Source: Methanobrevibacter sp.
GTDB lineage: Archaea; Methanobacteriota; Methanobacteria; Methanobacteriales; Methanobacteriaceae
Length of the DNA stretch: 6,666 nt
NCBI GenBank assembly: GCA_016838945.1
Contig: JADLKP010000127.1
Location: 1 to 6,666, forward strand
Reading direction: 5' to 3'
Shown: piece after piece, positions 5,886-6,666 of the stretch
Layout: each line of letters starts with the position of its first letter
Numbering within the stretch: position 1 is the first letter of the stretch
The notes under the pieces: model-generated
Database searches by the model: none
Told to the model about the DNA's origin: nothing
What the model saw: the letters and a program-made list of their open reading frames with translations, nothing else
Position numbers and translations under genes: made by a program

Positions 5886-6242
5886 TTATTTGGGAATTAA
5901 AATACGGCCCCTTACAGGAGGTTCTGTCATTGTAACAAACTTATATACGTCCTTATTGATTTGATGCTGATAATAGATTATATCCAACATTTCATCAGTC
6001 ACATCATTGACCTTAATAAATTTCTTAAGGATTGGATCATCAAAAGGGTTGTCAATTTCTATCACATCCCCCGGAGAATAGCTGTTTTTCAAATGATTGT
6101 CCAATATATCCTGTGCTGAAATCATTTTATCCCTTATCTCTTCTCCTTGAAGTTCACCCAATAGGAATTCTTGGTCTAAATCAAATGTAAGATATTCATA
6201 TTCATCATTGAATTTTAAATTGCTGCCTGTTTTCATAGTCAT
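5886..6242 (-). CDS. Unrecognised acidic 118-residue protein
   Basis: I do not recognise this protein. It is short, soluble-looking and acidic (about 23 Asp/Glu against 13 Lys/Arg), with no cysteine, no signal peptide, no membrane segment and no obvious nucleotide- or metal-binding motif. The N-terminal 50 residues look helical and acidic. A central stretch, SPGDVIEIDNPFDDP (about 56-70), reads like a beta turn or strand region, and the C-terminus TEPPVRGRILIPK is Pro/Arg rich. The start at 6242 is preferred because AGTGAT lies three bases upstream, the spacing seen at uvrB and the TPR gene; a second ATG two codons later (6236) is possible. It has a promoter of its own in the region shared with the divergent ferredoxin gene, and lies 131 bases upstream of the same-strand TPR gene. 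Clean length, a ribosome binding site and a promoter make it a real gene. The function is unknown. Confidence 0.8.
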   Translation of the reverse strand: MTMKTGSNLKFNDEYEYLTFDLDQEFLLGELQGEEIRDKMISAQDILDNHLKNSYSPGDVIEIDNPFDDPILKKFIKVNDVTDEMLDIIYYQHQINKDVYKFVTMTEPPVRGRILIPK

Positions 6243-6245
6243 ATT

Positions 6246-6251
6246 ATCACT
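6246..6251 (-). promoter_or_regulatory. Ribosome binding site of the 118-residue gene
   Basis: The minus strand reads AGTGAT three bases before the ATG at 6242. It lacks one G of the AGGTGAT seen at uvrB and the TPR gene, so initiation may be weaker. Its spacing favours the first of two nearby ATG codons. Confidence 0.6.
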
Positions 6252-6285
6252 TATATTAATTCAATAGAATATTTATTGCCAATAT

Positions 6286-6295
6286 TTAATATATC
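6286..6295 (-). promoter_or_regulatory. Candidate TATA box of the 118-residue gene
   Basis: The minus strand reads GATATATTAA, preceded by TAAA as a possible BRE. Predicted initiation near 6265 leaves a leader of about 22 bases. It forms the left half of a divergent promoter pair with the ferredoxin gene. Confidence 0.45.
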
Positions 6296-6344
6296 TTTAC
6301 TATAGTTGGATAAAGATTAAAATTAGTTATTTACCTATACATTA

Positions 6345-6352
6345 TTATATAA
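6345..6352 (+). promoter_or_regulatory. Candidate TATA box of the ferredoxin gene
   Basis: TTATATAA is a close archaeal TATA match. It predicts initiation near 6374 and a leader of about 22 bases containing the AGGAG site. A second TA-rich run, AATATAATATATAT at 6361-6374, is too close to the start codon to leave room for the usual leader. Confidence 0.5.
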
Positions 6353-6385
6353 GTGAAAACAATATAATATATATCCAATATATGT

Positions 6386-6390
6386 AGGAG
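6386..6390 (+). promoter_or_regulatory. Ribosome binding site of the ferredoxin gene
   Basis: AGGAG ends five bases before the ATG at 6396. Another ATG lies three codons downstream (6405), but the spacing favours the first. Confidence 0.8.
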
Positions 6391-6395
6391 ATTAA

Positions 6396-6647
6396 ATGAG
6401 AGGAATGAGAAGATTATTCAGAGGGAAATCATTTTTTAGATTATTTCCAAGAGCCGTAAATGTTGGAGAACCAAGAGCAGATGGCAAGAAGTGCATTTTA
6501 TGTGGAAAATGTGAAAAAGTATGTGCCACTAAAGCCCTCCGTATAGATAAGGAGAATAGAAAATGGTATATCTATCCTGGGAATTGCATTAAATGTTTCC
6601 GTTGCATAAACATATGTCCGAAAAATGCTATTAAAATAATTCCATAA
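6396..6647 (+). CDS. Ferredoxin-type 2[4Fe-4S] protein, possibly a hydrogenase-associated subunit
   Basis: An 83-residue electron-transfer protein with two CxxCxxCxxxC motifs: C33, C36, C39, C43 and C64, C67, C70, C74. Each set should supply ligands for a [4Fe-4S] cluster, with the usual exchange in which the fourth Cys of one motif binds the other cluster. The second motif ends CP as usual, whereas the first ends CA (C43-A44). The 20-residue gap between motifs, with IDKENRKWYIYPGN in it, and the 32-residue N-terminal extension resemble the ferredoxin subunits of complex I-like enzymes (NuoI, EchF and Ehb-type) more than small free ferredoxins. Residues 1-19 are strongly basic (Arg/Lys at 2, 5, 6, 9, 11, 15, 19) with Phe/Leu between, which could dock the protein on a membrane complex. 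The hydrogenase link is inference: no other hydrogenase gene is visible before the window ends. It is transcribed divergently from the 118-residue gene. Confidence 0.85.
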   Translation: MRGMRRLFRGKSFFRLFPRAVNVGEPRADGKKCILCGKCEKVCATKALRIDKENRKWYIYPGNCIKCFRCINICPKNAIKIIP

Positions 6648-6666
6648 TTACTAAAATTAAATATGA

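Noticed and set aside
6648..6666. Possible start of another gene at the right edge (ATG at 6663)
   Set aside because: Only one codon is visible and there is no Shine-Dalgarno match before it.

Overview
The window looks like chromosomal DNA of a host-associated methanogenic archaeon of the order Methanobacteriales, most likely Methanobrevibacter (Methanosphaera is the alternative). The evidence is the very AT-rich intergenic DNA with archaeal TATA-like boxes, Shine-Dalgarno sites ending in GGTGAT, a large secreted adhesin-like protein with Ig-like repeats, a bacterial-type UvrB in an otherwise archaeal setting, and a short 2[4Fe-4S] protein resembling subunits of methanogen membrane hydrogenases. 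The genus is inferred from style and not proven.

Layout. Positions 1-95 hold the hairpin-plus-T-tract terminator of the first gene. Positions 96-2735 (minus) encode an 879-residue secreted adhesin-like protein: signal peptide, acidic linker, Ig-like domains rich in N-glycosylation sequons, and three Lys-rich C-terminal repeats of about 96 residues. A 391-bp AT-rich divergent intergenic region (2736-3126) carries nested inverted repeats, a tandem 11-mer, candidate promoters for both sides and a T10 tract just before the next ribosome binding site. Positions 3127-5091 (plus) encode full-length UvrB, starting at TTG. The 186-bp convergent gap after it contains six 10-bp A-tract units, then a hairpin terminator. 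Positions 5278-5754 (minus) encode a four-TPR protein, with a perfect 14-bp palindrome upstream of its TATA box. Positions 5886-6242 (minus) encode an unrecognised acidic 118-residue protein. A divergent promoter region leads to a plus-strand 83-residue ferredoxin-type protein at 6396-6647.

The genes do not form one pathway. Each appears to be its own transcription unit: cell-surface interaction (adhesin), nucleotide excision repair (UvrB), a protein-interaction scaffold (TPR), an unknown protein, and electron transfer (ferredoxin). uvrB has no uvrA or uvrC next to it here. I see no mobile element, CRISPR array, tRNA or rRNA, and no convincing new multi-gene system. The observations most worth following are the strong charge and sequon polarity of the adhesin, the bacterial-looking terminators, the palindrome before the TPR gene, and the phased repeats after uvrB.
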